A stretch of DNA of 64,000 nucleotides from Nocardioides sp. TRM66260-LWL (GTDB lineage: Bacteria > Actinomycetota > Actinomycetes > Propionibacteriales > Nocardioidaceae): positions 930,001-994,000 of the forward strand of contig NZ_JAIQZK010000001.1 of the NCBI RefSeq assembly GCF_020075545.1. Reading direction: 5' to 3'. Numbering within the stretch: the stretch's first letter is position 1; each line of letters opens with the position of its first letter. The notes under the pieces are model-generated. The model was not told where the DNA came from, ran no database searches, and saw only the letters and a list, made by a program, of their open reading frames with translations. Positions 29,737 through 39,352 of the stretch are shown here, one piece after another. A program made the translations under genes and the position numbers.

Positions 29737-30555
29737 GTGATTCCCGATCAACTCACCCAGGGGCAGTACGACACCGTCTACAACCTGCTCTCCCTGGTCA
29801 TCGCCTCGCAGCTGTTCACCGCGCTGTTCCTCGTGGCCGCGCAGAACCGGGTGCTGCCGCGCTACCGCTCGGCGCTCCTCGTCTCGGCCACCGTGTGCGG
29901 CATCGCGGCCTACCACTACTTCCGCATCTTCAACTCCTTCAAGGAGGCCTTCGTCACCGACGCCATCGGCGGTCGCGGCGTCTACACGCAGGCGCCCGGT
30001 GCGTCGTTCAACGAGGGCTACCGCTACGTCGACTGGTTCCTCACGGTGCCGCTGCTGCTCGTCGAGCTCGTCGTCGTGCTGGCCCTGGCCAAGAAGCTCC
30101 AGGCCTCGCTCCTCGCGCGGCTCGTGCCCGCGTCGGCCCTGATGATCGCGCTCGGCTACCCGGGTGAGATCGCCACCAGCGACGCCGCCCGCAACGTCTG
30201 GGGCCTGCTCTCGACGATCCCCTTCCTCTACATCCTCTACGTCCTCTTCGTCGAGCTCACCCGCTCGCTCGACCGTCAGCCGGTCGCGGTGCGCAACACC
30301 GTCTCGAAGCTCCGCATCCTGCTGTTCGCGACCTGGGGCGTGTACCCGATCGCCTACCTCGTGCCGCTGCTCGGCATCGACGGCGCCAACGCGTGGGTGG
30401 GCAAGCAGGCCGGATACTCCTTCGCCGACATCCTCGCCAAGTGCCTCTACGGCCTGATCATCTACCGCATCGCCCGGCTCAAGTCCTTCGCCGACGACCC
30501 GCAGTTCGCGGCCGAGGAGGAGGGCCACGAGGACCTGCAAGGCTCTCGCGCCTGA
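29737..30555 (+). CDS. Light-driven proton-pumping microbial rhodopsin
   Basis: Seven-helix retinal protein of 272 residues from GTG 29737 (GGAGGA 6 bases upstream). Helix C reads RYVDWFLTVPLLLVEL: D99, T103 and E110 form the DTE proton-acceptor/donor triad of outward pumps. The retinal lysine is K235 in ADILAKCLYGLIIY. H60 in helix B fits the acceptor histidine of proteorhodopsin. L107, equivalent to proteorhodopsin position 105, predicts green absorption. Glycine 156 in NVWGLLSTIPFLYILYVLF aligns with Trp138 of bacteriorhodopsin, the fenestration glycine of carotenoid-antenna pumps such as xanthorhodopsin. The B-C loop is long (39 residues from H60 to D99). The tail is acidic. Partner gene: blh. 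Confidence 0.96.
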   Translation: MIPDQLTQGQYDTVYNLLSLVIASQLFTALFLVAAQNRVLPRYRSALLVSATVCGIAAYHYFRIFNSFKEAFVTDAIGGRGVYTQAPGASFNEGYRYVDWFLTVPLLLVELVVVLALAKKLQASLLARLVPASALMIALGYPGEIATSDAARNVWGLLSTIPFLYILYVLFVELTRSLDRQPVAVRNTVSKLRILLFATWGVYPIAYLVPLLGIDGANAWVGKQAGYSFADILAKCLYGLIIYRIARLKSFADDPQFAAEEEGHEDLQGSRA

Positions 30556-30582
30556 TCCTCGTCCTCCCCGCTCCGGGTCGCC

Positions 30583-30648
30583 CCGGACGCACCGGCACCC
30601 CGTACGTCGCCGTCCCCCCGGCCGACGTGCGGGGCGTCGTGCGTCCGG
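30583..30648 (+). terminator. Imperfect hairpin downstream of the rhodopsin
   Basis: CCGGACGCAC (30583-30592) pairs with GTGCGTCCGG (30639-30648), with further CCCCG/CGGGG pairing inside. It lies 28 bases past the rhodopsin stop and before the ftsK promoter. Confidence 0.55.
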
Positions 30649-30733
30649 CGGCCTCCGCGGTGCCGCTGGGGAGGGGAGCGCGACACTCGCCTGTGGGGCG
30701 CCTGATATCCCTGTGACGGGAGTGACGAGCCCG

Positions 30734-30739
30734 TAGGTT
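30734..30739 (+). promoter_or_regulatory. -10-like hexamer of ftsK (leaderless)
   Basis: TAGGTT ends 7 bases before the ATG at 30747, which it selects over an in-frame TTG at 30738. Confidence 0.55.
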
Positions 30740-30746
30740 GGACGCC

Positions 30747-33416
30747 ATGGCGACCCGTACGTCTTCCCCGCCGGGCTCGCGGAACAGCAGCGCCTCCTCG
30801 CGAGGCGGCTCGGGCCGCACCCGGAGTACCCAGACCGCAGCCGCACCGGCGCGCTCCTCGAACGCGCGCAAGGGCACCGGCAAGCGGCCCGCCCCGGCGG
30901 GCCGGCGTCCGGCCTCCCGCGGCGGTCGCCCGGCCCCGCGCTCGGTGCGGACGGGCCCGAACCCCGTCGCCCGCCTGCTCGGCGCCGTGCTGCGCGCGGT
31001 CGCGGCCTGCTGGCTCGGCGTCGCCCACGGCCTCGGCGCGCTCGCCCGCGGCGTCGGCCGGGGCGCCCGCGATCTCGACCCCGCCCACCGTCGCGACGGC
31101 GCGGGCCTGGCCCTGTGGGCGCTGGCGGTCGCGGTCGCCGGGGCGGTCTGGTTCCAGATCGGCGGCTCGGCCCTCGCGGCCGTGCGCACGGCCGTCACCG
31201 GCAGCGTCGGCACGCTCGGCTGGCTGGTGCCGGTCGCGCTCGCCTACGTGGGCTGGCGCACGATGCGCGACCCGGAGGCCAACGGCCCGGTCGGTCGCCA
31301 GGTGATCGGCTGGTCGGCGCTGCTCTTCGGCCTGCTCGGGCTCGTGCACATCGCCAACGGCTCGCCGCAGCCGGTGCAGGGCGACTCCAGCCCGCTGCAG
31401 CGTGGCGGCGGCGCGATCGGCTACGTGGTCTCCTCGCTCCTGCTCGACCTGCTGCAGTCGGCGATCGTCGTCGTCCCGCTGCTGCTGCTGCTCGCCTTCT
31501 TCGGGGTGCTGGTCATCACCGGCACCCCGCTCTACCAGGTGCCCGTGCGGCTCGCCGCGCTGCGCGACCTCGCCGTCGGGCGTCCTTCCGACGCCGCGGA
31601 GCACGAGACCGAGCTCGAGCGGTCGGGCGACCCCGCCTACGACACCCCGGTGCTGCCCGACGTCGACGCCGCTCCCCGACGTCGCAAGCGCCGCGACCCC
31701 CTCGACGTCGCGCTCGAGCACGGCGACGAGCCCGTCGCCGACGCCCCGGCCGTCGGCCTGACGCCGGAGGCGGAGTCGGCGCTGACCCGGCGTCGCCTGC
31801 GCGCCTCCGCGACCCCCGCTGCTGCTCCTGACACGACCGAGGCCGCTCCCGAGCCGCCGGCCTTCACCGTCCACGAGCCGCGCGAGCTGACCCCGCCCGA
31901 GCACGCGCCCCTGCCGCCGCGGGTCGAGCAGCTGGCGCTCTCCGGCGACATCGTCTACAGCCTGCCGGCGGCCGAGGTGCTCAAGCCCGGCTCGGTGCAC
32001 AAGGCCCGCTCGGAGGCCTCCGACGCGGTGGTCGGCCGGCTGACCCAGGTGCTCGACGAGTTCGGCATCGACGCCGCCGTCACCGGCTACACCCGCGGAC
32101 CGACCGTCACCCGCTACGAGGTGGAGCTCGGCGCGGGCGTCAAGGTCGAGAAGATCACCGGCATCCAGAAGAACATCGCGTACGCGGTGGCCTCCGCCGA
32201 CGTCCGCATCCTCAGCCCCATCCCGGGCAAGTCGGCGGTCGGCGTCGAGATCCCGAACGTCGACAAGGAGATCGTGTCTCTCGGCGACGTGCTGCGGTCG
32301 AACACGGCCCGCTCCGACCACCACCCGATGATCGCGGGGCTCGGCAAGGACGTCGAGGGCGGCTTCGTGGTGGCCAACCTCGCCAAGATGCCGCACCTGC
32401 TGGTCGCGGGCGCCACCGGCTCGGGCAAGTCGAGCTTCATCAACTCGATGATCACCTCGGTGCTGATGCGGGCGACCCCTGACGAGGTGCGGATGATCAT
32501 GGTCGACCCCAAGCGGGTCGAGCTGAACGCCTACGAGGGCGTCCCGCACCTGATCACGCCGATCATCACCAACCCGAAGAAGGCCGCCGAGGCCCTCGCC
32601 TGGGTCGTGCGCGAGATGGACCTGCGCTACGACGACCTCGCGAACTTCGGCTTCCGCCACGTCGACGACTTCAACAAGGCGGTGCGCGCCGGCAAGGTCG
32701 AGCTGCCGCCGGGCAGCGAGCGGACGCTCGAGCCGTACCCGTACCTGCTGGTGATCGTCGACGAGCTCGCCGACCTGATGATGGTCGCCCCGCGCGACGT
32801 CGAGGACGCCGTCGTGCGGATCACCCAGCTGGCCCGCGCGGCCGGCATCCACCTGGTGCTCGCCACCCAGCGGCCCAGCGTCGACGTCGTCACCGGTCTG
32901 ATCAAGGCCAACGTGCCGAGCCGTCTCGCCTTCGCGACCTCCAGCCTGGCCGACAGCCGGGTCATCCTCGACCAGCCGGGCGCCGAGAAGCTGGTCGGCC
33001 AGGGCGACGGCCTGTTCCTGCCGATGGGCGCCTCCAAGCCGATCCGCGTGCAGGGCTCGTGGGTCACCGAGGCGGAGATCGCCCAGGTGGTGAAGCACTG
33101 CAAGGGCCAGCTCGAGCCGTCGTACCGCGAGGACGTCACGGCACCGGCGAAGTCCGACCGCGTGCTCGACGACGAGATCGGCGACGACCTCGACCTCGTC
33201 ATCCAGGCCACCGAGCTGATCGTCTCCACCCAGTTCGGCTCGACCTCGATGCTGCAGCGCAAGCTGCGCGTCGGGTTCGCCAAGGCCGGCCGCCTCATGG
33301 ACATCCTGGAGAGCCGTGGCGTGGTCGGTCCCAGCGAGGGCTCCAAGGCCCGCGACGTCCTGGTGAAGCCGGACGAGCTCGACTCCGTCATCGCGACCCT
33401 GCAGGGGGAGATGTGA
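30747..33416 (+). CDS. ftsK: DNA translocase FtsK/SpoIIIE
   Basis: Septum-located motor that pumps chromosomal DNA and resolves dimers during division. 889 residues. A basic disordered N-terminus (about 1-90) is followed by four membrane spans (about 110-265), an acidic linker, then the RecA-like motor with Walker [14 protein letters not shown] (about 554-566), Walker [15 protein letters not shown] (about 665-678) and [17 protein letters not shown]. The C-terminal gamma winged helix, [20 protein letters not shown] and onward, reads KOPS-type sites. It overlaps the RodZ-like gene by 4 bases. Confidence 0.97.
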   Translation: MATRTSSPPGSRNSSASSRGGSGRTRSTQTAAAPARSSNARKGTGKRPAPAGRRPASRGGRPAPRSVRTGPNPVARLLGAVLRAVAACWLGVAHGLGALARGVGRGARDLDPAHRRDGAGLALWALAVAVAGAVWFQIGGSALAAVRTAVTGSVGTLGWLVPVALAYVGWRTMRDPEANGPVGRQVIGWSALLFGLLGLVHIANGSPQPVQGDSSPLQRGGGAIGYVVSSLLLDLLQSAIVVVPLLLLLAFFGVLVITGTPLYQVPVRLAALRDLAVGRPSDAAEHETELERSGDPAYDTPVLPDVDAAPRRRKRRDPLDVALEHGDEPVADAPAVGLTPEAESALTRRRLRASATPAAAPDTTEAAPEPPAFTVHEPRELTPPEHAPLPPRVEQLALSGDIVYSLPAAEVLKPGSVHKARSEASDAVVGRLTQVLDEFGIDAAVTGYTRGPTVTRYEVELGAGVKVEKITGIQKNIAYAVASADVRILSPIPGKSAVGVEIPNVDKEIVSLGDVLRSNTARSDHHPMIAGLGKDVEGGFVVANLAKMPHLLVAGATGSGKSSFINSMITSVLMRATPDEVRMIMVDPKRVELNAYEGVPHLITPIITNPKKAAEALAWVVREMDLRYDDLANFGFRHVDDFNKAVRAGKVELPPGSERTLEPYPYLLVIVDELADLMMVAPRDVEDAVVRITQLARAAGIHLVLATQRPSVDVVTGLIKANVPSRLAFATSSLADSRVILDQPGAEKLVGQGDGLFLPMGASKPIRVQGSWVTEAEIAQVVKHCKGQLEPSYREDVTAPAKSDRVLDDEIGDDLDLVIQATELIVSTQFGSTSMLQRKLRVGFAKAGRLMDILESRGVVGPSEGSKARDVLVKPDELDSVIATLQGEM

Positions 33417-35035
33417 CCACGCGCATGCCCGAGGCCCACGGGGCCTCCGAGACCCACGAGGCCCACCGGACCCACGAGAGCCCCGGGGGCCGCCCCGGTG
33501 GGGACGCGACGTCCGGCGCGATCGAGGTGCGCCGCCATGTCGGCGTCTCCGGTGCGATCGGCGGCGCCGCCGGCGTCGTCGGCCTGGCCTACCTGATCCG
33601 GGCGATCTCGGGCGGACCCGCCCTCGACTGGCTGGTGCTGCTCGTCCTCGCCGGCATCGCCGCGCTCCACCTGCGCTCCTGCTGGGACGCCCGCGCTCCG
33701 CTGGCGGTGGCCGACGACCTCGGCATCCGGGTGCGCACCGGCGCCGACTGGCACGGCCTGCCCTGGGAGCGGATCGCCGGCGTCGAGGTCCTGCCCCGTC
33801 GTCGGTGGCGCGACGGCTCCCTCGACGTCCTCGTCGCACCAGGCGACCCCGCGCTGCCGGACGACGGGCTGGAGCCGCTCGCGGTGCCGCTCACCCTCGC
33901 GACCCGGGTGGTCGGCGCCGTCGACCTCGTGGCCGGGCTCGATCGCCTGGCGGCCGGCCGCACCCCCGTCGTCGAGATCGCCGGCTACGAGTACGTCGAC
34001 GACGCCGAGTACGCCGCCTCCCTGGGCGCCCCGGTGGTCGAGTCCGAGTCGGTGGTCGAGCCCGCTGCCCCGGTGGTCGAGCCTGTCGAGACCACCGCAC
34101 CGGCGCAGGGGTCGGCGCTCGAGCCCGGCCCGGTGGTCGAGCCCGCCGCGGTGGTCGAGCCCCTCTCGGTGGCCGAGCCTGTCGAGACCCCTCACGTCGA
34201 GCCGGCGCGCGATCCGTCCCCGGCCGTCCGCGCGGAGGTGCTCAGCGCGCCGGAGCGGACGCTGCACCGACCCGGCAGCGTCGACCTCGTCCAGGACGCC
34301 GTCGTGTGGGCCGACCGCGCCCCCGCGGAGCCCGAGCCCGAGCGTCCCGAGCCGGTGATCGGCCCGCAGCTGCGTGCGGCGCGGATGCGACTCGGTCTCG
34401 GCGTCGACCAGCTGGCCGACCGCACCCGCATCCGCCCCCACGTGATCGAGTCGATCGAGGTCGACGACTTCGCGCCCTGCGGCGGCGACTTCTACGCCCG
34501 GGGCCACCTGCGCACCCTGGCCCGCGTGCTCGGCCTCGACGCCGCGCCGCTGGTCGCGCTGCACGACGACCGCTACGCCGACGCGCCGATCGACCCCCGT
34601 CGCGTCTTCGAGGCCGAGCTCGCCGGTGGCGCGATCCGCGGCACGCGGGGCGGGCCGAACTGGTCGGTCCTGACGGCCGCCGTCATGGCCGTCGTCCTCG
34701 CGTGGTCGATCGCCCGGCTCGTCACCCACGACGACCCGCCGCAGCCGGCCGGCGCGTTCTCCCCGGCCGGCAGCGTGTCCGGCGCCGGACCGACGGTACC
34801 CGTCGAGCTGACCGCGGCCGGCGGCCAGGCCCGCGTGGTCGTCCGCGACGCGCGCGACCGCGTCGTCTACCAGGGGAGCCTGGCCTTCGGGCAGACCAAG
34901 CGCCTGCGTGCGGTGAGCCAGCCGATCCGGGTGCAGACCAGCGACGGCTCGCTCCAGGTGCGCGTGGGCGAGCAGGATCTCGGGGCGATCGGCACCACGG
35001 GTCGTCCCGCCCAGGCGACGCTCCCGAGTCGCTGA
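33413..35035 (+). CDS. RodZ-like helix-turn-helix membrane protein with extra N-terminal domain
   Basis: 540 residues from GTG 33413. Order: a disordered start; two membrane spans (about 43-80); a PH-like beta domain with [21 protein letters not shown]; a Pro/Glu/Val-rich linker (about 200-270) built from VVEP repeats; an Xre-type helix-turn-helix ([45 protein letters not shown]); a span [21 protein letters not shown] (about 420); and an extracytoplasmic DUF4115-like domain. HTH-membrane-DUF4115 is the RodZ plan, linking MreB-type cytoskeleton and wall growth. The first 200 residues look like a fused second membrane protein. Located ftsK-rodZ-rimO as in related genomes. Confidence 0.82.
   Translation: MTTRMPEAHGASETHEAHRTHESPGGRPGGDATSGAIEVRRHVGVSGAIGGAAGVVGLAYLIRAISGGPALDWLVLLVLAGIAALHLRSCWDARAPLAVADDLGIRVRTGADWHGLPWERIAGVEVLPRRRWRDGSLDVLVAPGDPALPDDGLEPLAVPLTLATRVVGAVDLVAGLDRLAAGRTPVVEIAGYEYVDDAEYAASLGAPVVESESVVEPAAPVVEPVETTAPAQGSALEPGPVVEPAAVVEPLSVAEPVETPHVEPARDPSPAVRAEVLSAPERTLHRPGSVDLVQDAVVWADRAPAEPEPERPEPVIGPQLRAARMRLGLGVDQLADRTRIRPHVIESIEVDDFAPCGGDFYARGHLRTLARVLGLDAAPLVALHDDRYADAPIDPRRVFEAELAGGAIRGTRGGPNWSVLTAAVMAVVLAWSIARLVTHDDPPQPAGAFSPAGSVSGAGPTVPVELTAAGGQARVVVRDARDRVVYQGSLAFGQTKRLRAVSQPIRVQTSDGSLQVRVGEQDLGAIGTTGRPAQATLPSR
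34033..34190 (+). repeat. In-frame dispersed repeat elements coding VVEP(VET) motifs
   Basis: GGTGGTCGAG occurs at 34033, 34051, 34072, 34132 and 34150, with a degenerate GGTGGCCGAG at 34168. The third and sixth copies continue CCTGTCGAGACC. The third ends CACC, making a hairpin with 7-bp arms GGTGGTC/GACCACC (34072-34096). I associate this sequence with an abundant intergenic repeat of Nocardioides-type genomes; here it codes VVEPVETT inside the RodZ-like linker. Confidence 0.8.
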
Positions 35036-35103
35036 GCGACGCCGCGCGACACGCGGAACGATCGATCGGTCGGGTCCGGCTGGGGATCGTGGCGGTCGCG
35101 GGG

Positions 35104-35109
35104 TAGTGT
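35104..35109 (+). promoter_or_regulatory. -10-like hexamer of a candidate small RNA
   Basis: TAGTGT, with a weak -35-like TGGGGA (35081-35086) 17 bases upstream. It does not precede a start codon, unlike the other TAGNNT boxes here. Confidence 0.4.
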
Positions 35110-35111
35110 GC

Positions 35112-35203
35112 TCGCGACGGGCCTCACGGCCCGTCCCACAGACGCCCTGGGGAGGGCGAGACAGCGAAGGCCGGCGCCGCAGCGATGCGGTCGCCGGCCT
35201 TCG
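35112..35203 (+). ncRNA. Candidate small RNA between the RodZ-like gene and rimO
   Basis: Predicted about 90-base transcript starting a few bases after TAGTGT and ending at a strong terminator. It contains a perfect 8-bp hairpin GACGGGCC-TCAC-GGCCCGTC (35116-35135), a single-stranded purine-rich middle (CTGGGGAGGGCGAGACAGC) that resembles an anti-Shine-Dalgarno target in reverse, and the terminator hairpin. No ORF of note. It may instead be the terminator region of the ftsK operon; no known family was recognised. Confidence 0.4.
35165..35203 (+). terminator. Strong terminator hairpin before rimO
   Basis: CGAAGGCCGGCG (35165-35176) pairs perfectly with CGCCGGCCTTCG (35192-35203); the loop can form an inner stem CCGCA-GCGA-TGCGG. 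It separates the ftsK/RodZ-like unit from rimO. Confidence 0.85.
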
Positions 35204-35250
35204 TGCGTCGTCGTCCGGCCTCGGTTTCGACGCGCGCCCGCCCGCGGCGG

Positions 35251-35256
35251 CATACT
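35251..35256 (+). promoter_or_regulatory. -10-like hexamer of rimO
   Basis: CATACT ends 7 bases before the ATG at 35264; GAGGGG directly before the ATG could alternatively be a ribosome-binding site for the ATG at 35276. Confidence 0.45.
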
Positions 35257-35263
35257 CGAGGGG

Positions 35264-36733
35264 ATGCACCCACGCATGAGCACCGACGCGCCCAGCCGGA
35301 CCGATCGTCGCGGCGAGGCCGAGACCACCCCGGAGCAGCCCCGTCTCTCGGTCGCGATGGTCACCCTCGGGTGCGCGCGCAACGAGGTCGACTCCGAGGA
35401 GCTCGCGGGCCGGCTGGCGGCGGGCGGCTTCACGCTCGTCGACGATCCCGCCGAGGCCGACAGCGTGGTCGTCAACACCTGCGGGTTCGTCGAGGCCGCC
35501 AAGAAGGACTCCATCGACTCCCTGCTGGCCGCGGCCGACCTCAAGGCCGACGGCGGACGCGCCCAGGCCGTCGTCGCGGTCGGCTGCCTGGCCGAGCGCT
35601 ACGGCCACGAGCTGGCCGAGTCGCTGCCCGAGGCGGACGCCGTGCTCGGCTTCGACGCCTATCCCGACATCGCCGCCCGGCTCCAGGCGATCGTGGCCGG
35701 GGAGCGTCCGGCCGCGCACACGCCCCAGGACCGCCGGCTCCTGCTCCCCATCACGCCGGTGGAGCGCTCGCTCTCCGACGCCGCCGTGCCCGGCCACGCG
35801 TCCGGCCCCGCGTCGGTCCGCCGCCGGCTCGACTCCGGCCCGACGGCGGCGCTGAAGCTGGCCAGCGGCTGCGACCGGCGCTGCACCTTCTGCGCGATCC
35901 CGAGCTTCCGGGGCGCCTTCGTCAGCCGCCGCCCCTCCGACGTCCTGGCCGAGGGGCGCTGGCTGGCCGAGCAGGGGGCCCGCGAGCTGTTCCTCGTCAG
36001 CGAGAACTCCACCTCCTACGGCAAGGACCTCGGCGACCTGCGCCTGCTGGAGACGCTGCTGCCCGAGCTGGCCGCGATCGACGGCGTCGAGCGGGTGCGA
36101 GTGTCCTACCTTCAGCCGGCCGAGACCCGGCCCGGGCTCCTCGAGGCGATCGCGACGACGCCCGGCGTCGTCCCCTACTTCGACCTGTCGTTCCAGCACG
36201 CGAGCGCCTCGGTGCTGCGCCGCATGCGTCGCTTCGGCGACCCCGAGTCCTTCCTCGACCTCCTCGCCCGCATCCGGGCGCTCGCGCCGACCGCCGGCGT
36301 CCGCTCGAACGTCATCGTCGGCTTCCCCGGCGAGACCGAGGACGACCTGCAGACGCTCTGCGACTTCCTGGTCGAGGCCCGGATGGACGTGACGGGCGTG
36401 TTCGGCTACTCCGACGAGGACGGCACCGAGGCGGCCGGCTTCGACGGCAAGCTCGACGACGACGAGATCCGGGCCCGTGCCGAGCACGTCACCGCGCTGG
36501 TCGAGGAGCTCAACGCCCAGCGTGCCGAGGAGCGCATCGGCGAGACCGTCCGCGTGCTCGTCGAGGAGCGCGACGGCGAGGACCTCGTCGGCCGCGGCGA
36601 GCACCAGGGACCCGAGGTCGACGGCACGGTGCGGCTCGTGGGGGCGTCGGGCTCGCTCGGGATCGGCGCGATCGTCGAGGCGCTCGTGGTGGCCTCGGAG
36701 GGCGTCGACCTCGTCGCGGAGCCGCGCGGATGA
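35264..36733 (+). CDS. rimO: Ribosomal protein S12 methylthiotransferase
   Basis: Radical-SAM enzyme adding a methylthio group to the conserved aspartate of ribosomal protein S12. 489 residues from ATG 35264. The N-terminal UPF0004 domain has the cluster cysteines in [31 protein letters not shown] and [10 protein letters not shown]. The radical-SAM motif CDRRCTFC is at about residues 205-212 followed by [10 protein letters not shown]-terminal TRAM domain (about 415-489) has [20 protein letters not shown]. The protein is about 40 residues longer than the E. coli enzyme, mostly an insert before the radical-SAM core. It overlaps pgsA by 4 bases. Confidence 0.95.
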   Translation: MHPRMSTDAPSRTDRRGEAETTPEQPRLSVAMVTLGCARNEVDSEELAGRLAAGGFTLVDDPAEADSVVVNTCGFVEAAKKDSIDSLLAAADLKADGGRAQAVVAVGCLAERYGHELAESLPEADAVLGFDAYPDIAARLQAIVAGERPAAHTPQDRRLLLPITPVERSLSDAAVPGHASGPASVRRRLDSGPTAALKLASGCDRRCTFCAIPSFRGAFVSRRPSDVLAEGRWLAEQGARELFLVSENSTSYGKDLGDLRLLETLLPELAAIDGVERVRVSYLQPAETRPGLLEAIATTPGVVPYFDLSFQHASASVLRRMRRFGDPESFLDLLARIRALAPTAGVRSNVIVGFPGETEDDLQTLCDFLVEARMDVTGVFGYSDEDGTEAAGFDGKLDDDEIRARAEHVTALVEELNAQRAEERIGETVRVLVEERDGEDLVGRGEHQGPEVDGTVRLVGASGSLGIGAIVEALVVASEGVDLVAEPRG

Positions 36734-37350
36734 CCTCCCAGCCCCAGCCCCAGCAGCAGGCCCCGACGCTCAACATCGCCAACGTCCTGACGACGCTGCG
36801 CATCCTGCTCGTGCCGTTCTTCGGCTACGCCCTGCTGCACGACGGCGGCGAGTCCGCGCCGTGGCGGGTCGCCGCGTACGTGGTCTTCGCCGTCGCGATG
36901 ATCACCGACAAGATCGACGGCGACCTCGCGCGCAGCCGCGGGCTGGTCACCGACTTCGGCAAGATCGCCGACCCGATCGCCGACAAGGCGGTCACCGGCA
37001 TGGCGCTGATCGGCCTCTCGGTGCTCGGCGACGTGTGGTGGTGGGTGACGATCGTGATCCTCGCCCGCGAGCTCAGCGTCACGGTGCTGCGGCTCTCGAT
37101 CGCCCGGCGGGTCGTGCTCGCCGCCAAGGACCTCGGCAAGCTGAAGACCACCGTGCAGGGGCTGGCGCTGGGCGGTCTCTGCCTGCCCGGCCGCGACCCC
37201 GACCTCCCGGCCTGGCTCGACGTGCCCGGCCAAGTCCTGTTCTACGCCTCGCAGACGCTGCTCGCGGTGGCGCTGGCGCTCACCCTGTTCTCCGGGGCCG
37301 AGTTCTACCGCGACGTGTGGCGCCAGCGCGCGCTCCTGCGGTCGCGCTGA
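36730..37350 (+). CDS. pgsA: CDP-diacylglycerol-glycerol-3-phosphate 3-phosphatidyltransferase
   Basis: Makes phosphatidylglycerol phosphate from CDP-diacylglycerol, a step to phosphatidylglycerol and cardiolipin. 206 residues from ATG 36730. The CDP-alcohol phosphotransferase signature DG-x2-AR-x8-G-x3-D-x3-D is seen in [27 protein letters not shown] (about residues 57-83), with about six membrane spans. The usual next gene in this actinobacterial block, cinA, is missing; instead a GH15 gene converges after 27 bases. Confidence 0.93.
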   Translation: MTSQPQPQQQAPTLNIANVLTTLRILLVPFFGYALLHDGGESAPWRVAAYVVFAVAMITDKIDGDLARSRGLVTDFGKIADPIADKAVTGMALIGLSVLGDVWWWVTIVILARELSVTVLRLSIARRVVLAAKDLGKLKTTVQGLALGGLCLPGRDPDLPAWLDVPGQVLFYASQTLLAVALALTLFSGAEFYRDVWRQRALLRSR

Positions 37351-37377
37351 CCCCGGCCGGCCCCCTCTCGGGGGCCC

Positions 37378-39165
37378 TCACGCCTCGGCGAGCGAGAACG
37401 CGGCGCGCACCAGCGCCAGGTGGCTGAACGCCTGGGGGAAGTTGCCGACGGCGCGCCCCGTCGTCGGATCGTGCTCCTCGGCGAGCAGCCCGACGTCGTT
37501 GGCGAGGTCGACGAGTCGGTCCAGCAGCGCGTGGGCGTCGTCGAGCCGCCCCGCGCCCGCGTACGCGGTGACCAGCCAGAAGGAGCAGGCCAGGAACGGG
37601 TGCTCCTCGCCGTCGAGCCCGTCGACGCCGGAGTCGGTGCGGTAGCGCAGCACCAGGCCCTCGTGTAGCAGCTCGCGCTCGACCGCCTCAATGGTGCCGA
37701 GCATCCGCGGATCGTCCGGCGCGATCAGGCCGTGCCACGGGAGCATGAGCACCGAGGCGTCCAGGTCGCGGCCGTCGTAGTGCTGCACGAAGCAGTTGCG
37801 CTCGGCGTCGTAGCCGCGGGTGAGCACCTCCTCGCGCACCTCGTCGCGGATGCGCCGCCACTCCTCCAGCGGACCGTCGAGGCCGTGGGTCTCGATCGCG
37901 CGCACCGCGCGGTCGAAGGCGACCCACACCATCGCCCGGGAGTGGGTGAAGTGCCGCGGCTCGCCGCGGATCTCCCAGATGCCGCGGTCCGGCTCGCGCC
38001 AGTGCTTGGCCAGGTCGTCGACCAGCGCCCGCTGCAGCGCCCAGGCGTTGCCGTCCGGATCGTCGCCGCGCTCGCGCAGCTGGGCCATCGCCTCCATCAC
38101 CTCGCCGAGCACGTCGTGCTGGCGCTGGGTGACCGCGCCGTTGCCGATCCGCACCGGCCGCGACCCCTCGTACCCGGGCAGGTGCTCCAGCTCGTGCTCG
38201 GTCAGCCTGCGGGCGCCGTCGACCGCGTAGAGCACCTGCAGGTCCTCGGGATCGCCGGCCACCGCCCGCAGCAGCCAGTCGCGCCACAGCCGCGCCTCGT
38301 CCTGGTACCCGGCCTCCAGCAGCGCGCCGATGGTCAGCGCGGCGTCCCGCAGCCAGCAGAAGCGGTAGTCCCAGTTGCGAGAGCCGCCGAACGCCTCGGG
38401 CAGGGAGGTCGTCGGCGCCGCGACGATGCCGCCGGTCTCCTCGTGCGTCATCAGGCGCAGGGTCAGCAGCGAGCGCCGCACGGCGTCGGCGTGCGGCACC
38501 CGGGAGCAGCCGTCGCGCAGCCACGCCTCGTCCTCGGCGCGGGTGCGGTCGACGACGTCCTCCAGCGGGCCGAGGTCGGTCAGCGGCTCGTGCGAGGGCA
38601 TCCAGACGCAGGCGAAGAGCAGGGAGTCGCCCTCCGCGACGTCGAAGCGGTCGGTGTGGGTGTGGTCGGTGGCGTGCGGCAGGCGGGGGCCGCGGAGCAC
38701 GAGCCGGTCGGGCCCGCCGATCGCGGTGATGACGTGCTCGTCCGGCCGGCCGTCGCCTCCGGGCAGCACCTCGCGGCGCACCCACGGGCGCACGGAGCCG
38801 TAGTCGAGGCGGACCCGCCACTCGTGCCGCATCTCGACCCGACCCGTGACGCCCTCGAGCCTGCGGATGACGTCCGCCCGCCGATCGCCGCGCGGCATCA
38901 GGTCGGTGAGGCGGACGGTGCCGCTCGCGGTGGTGAACGTGGTCTCCAGGACCCCCGAGTCGCCGACGTAGCGCCGCGACGTCTCGTAGGCCTCCGCCGG
39001 CTCCAGCTGCCAGTGACCGTGGTCGTCGGTGCCGAGGAGGCCGGCGAAGCAGGCGGGGGAGTCGAAGCGCGGGAGGCACAGCCAGTCGATCGAGCCGTTG
39101 CGTCCCACCAGGGCGGCGGTGCGCCGGTCGCCGATGAGCGCGTAGTCCTCGATCCGCAGGGGCAT
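37378..39165 (-). CDS. Glycoside hydrolase family 15 protein (trehalase or glucoamylase)
   Basis: 595 residues from ATG 39165, chosen because MPLRIEDYALIGDRRTAALV is the family start. Features: GRNGSIDWLCLPRFDSPACF (about 21-40), an N-terminal beta-sandwich, then the (alpha/alpha)6 barrel with SRNWDYRFCWLRDAALT (about 297-313), the general-acid glutamate region QVLYAVDGAR and the C-terminal HPFLACSFWLVTAY with the second catalytic glutamate in DGEEHPF. The same family includes the mycobacterial trehalase (Rv2402-type), so trehalose is a plausible substrate in a genome that also carries treY-treZ; glucoamylase activity is the alternative. Confidence 0.85.
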   Translation of the reverse strand: MPLRIEDYALIGDRRTAALVGRNGSIDWLCLPRFDSPACFAGLLGTDDHGHWQLEPAEAYETSRRYVGDSGVLETTFTTASGTVRLTDLMPRGDRRADVIRRLEGVTGRVEMRHEWRVRLDYGSVRPWVRREVLPGGDGRPDEHVITAIGGPDRLVLRGPRLPHATDHTHTDRFDVAEGDSLLFACVWMPSHEPLTDLGPLEDVVDRTRAEDEAWLRDGCSRVPHADAVRRSLLTLRLMTHEETGGIVAAPTTSLPEAFGGSRNWDYRFCWLRDAALTIGALLEAGYQDEARLWRDWLLRAVAGDPEDLQVLYAVDGARRLTEHELEHLPGYEGSRPVRIGNGAVTQRQHDVLGEVMEAMAQLRERGDDPDGNAWALQRALVDDLAKHWREPDRGIWEIRGEPRHFTHSRAMVWVAFDRAVRAIETHGLDGPLEEWRRIRDEVREEVLTRGYDAERNCFVQHYDGRDLDASVLMLPWHGLIAPDDPRMLGTIEAVERELLHEGLVLRYRTDSGVDGLDGEEHPFLACSFWLVTAYAGAGRLDDAHALLDRLVDLANDVGLLAEEHDPTTGRAVGNFPQAFSHLALVRAAFSLAEA

Positions 39166-39320
39166 GGCCGCGAGCGTACGGCCGGGGATCCTCCGTTCGG
39201 GTCTCCTTTGGTGGCGAGCCCGGGTGGCGAGCGCGGTCCTCCCGGTCCGGCTCCGGGCCGATCGCGGCGGCCGGCGACGTCCGGTGGCGCCGGGTCCCGC
39301 GGGAAGAACCAGCCCTCCGG

Positions 39321-39326
39321 TAGCGT
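39321..39326 (+). promoter_or_regulatory. -10-like hexamer of clgR
   Basis: TAGCGT lies 26 bases before the clgR ATG; a real ribosome-binding site GAGGAGG lies in between, so this transcript has a short leader. No perfect ClgR operator (GTTCGC-N5-GCGAAC) was found upstream. Confidence 0.4.
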
Positions 39327-39352
39327 TGCGCCCACGACGCGAGGAGGTCTCC

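Noticed and set aside
39166..39352. ClgR autoregulatory operator upstream of clgR
   Set aside because: GTTCGGG and GGCGAGC words occur near 39194-39220 but do not form the GTTCGC-N5-GCGAAC palindrome.
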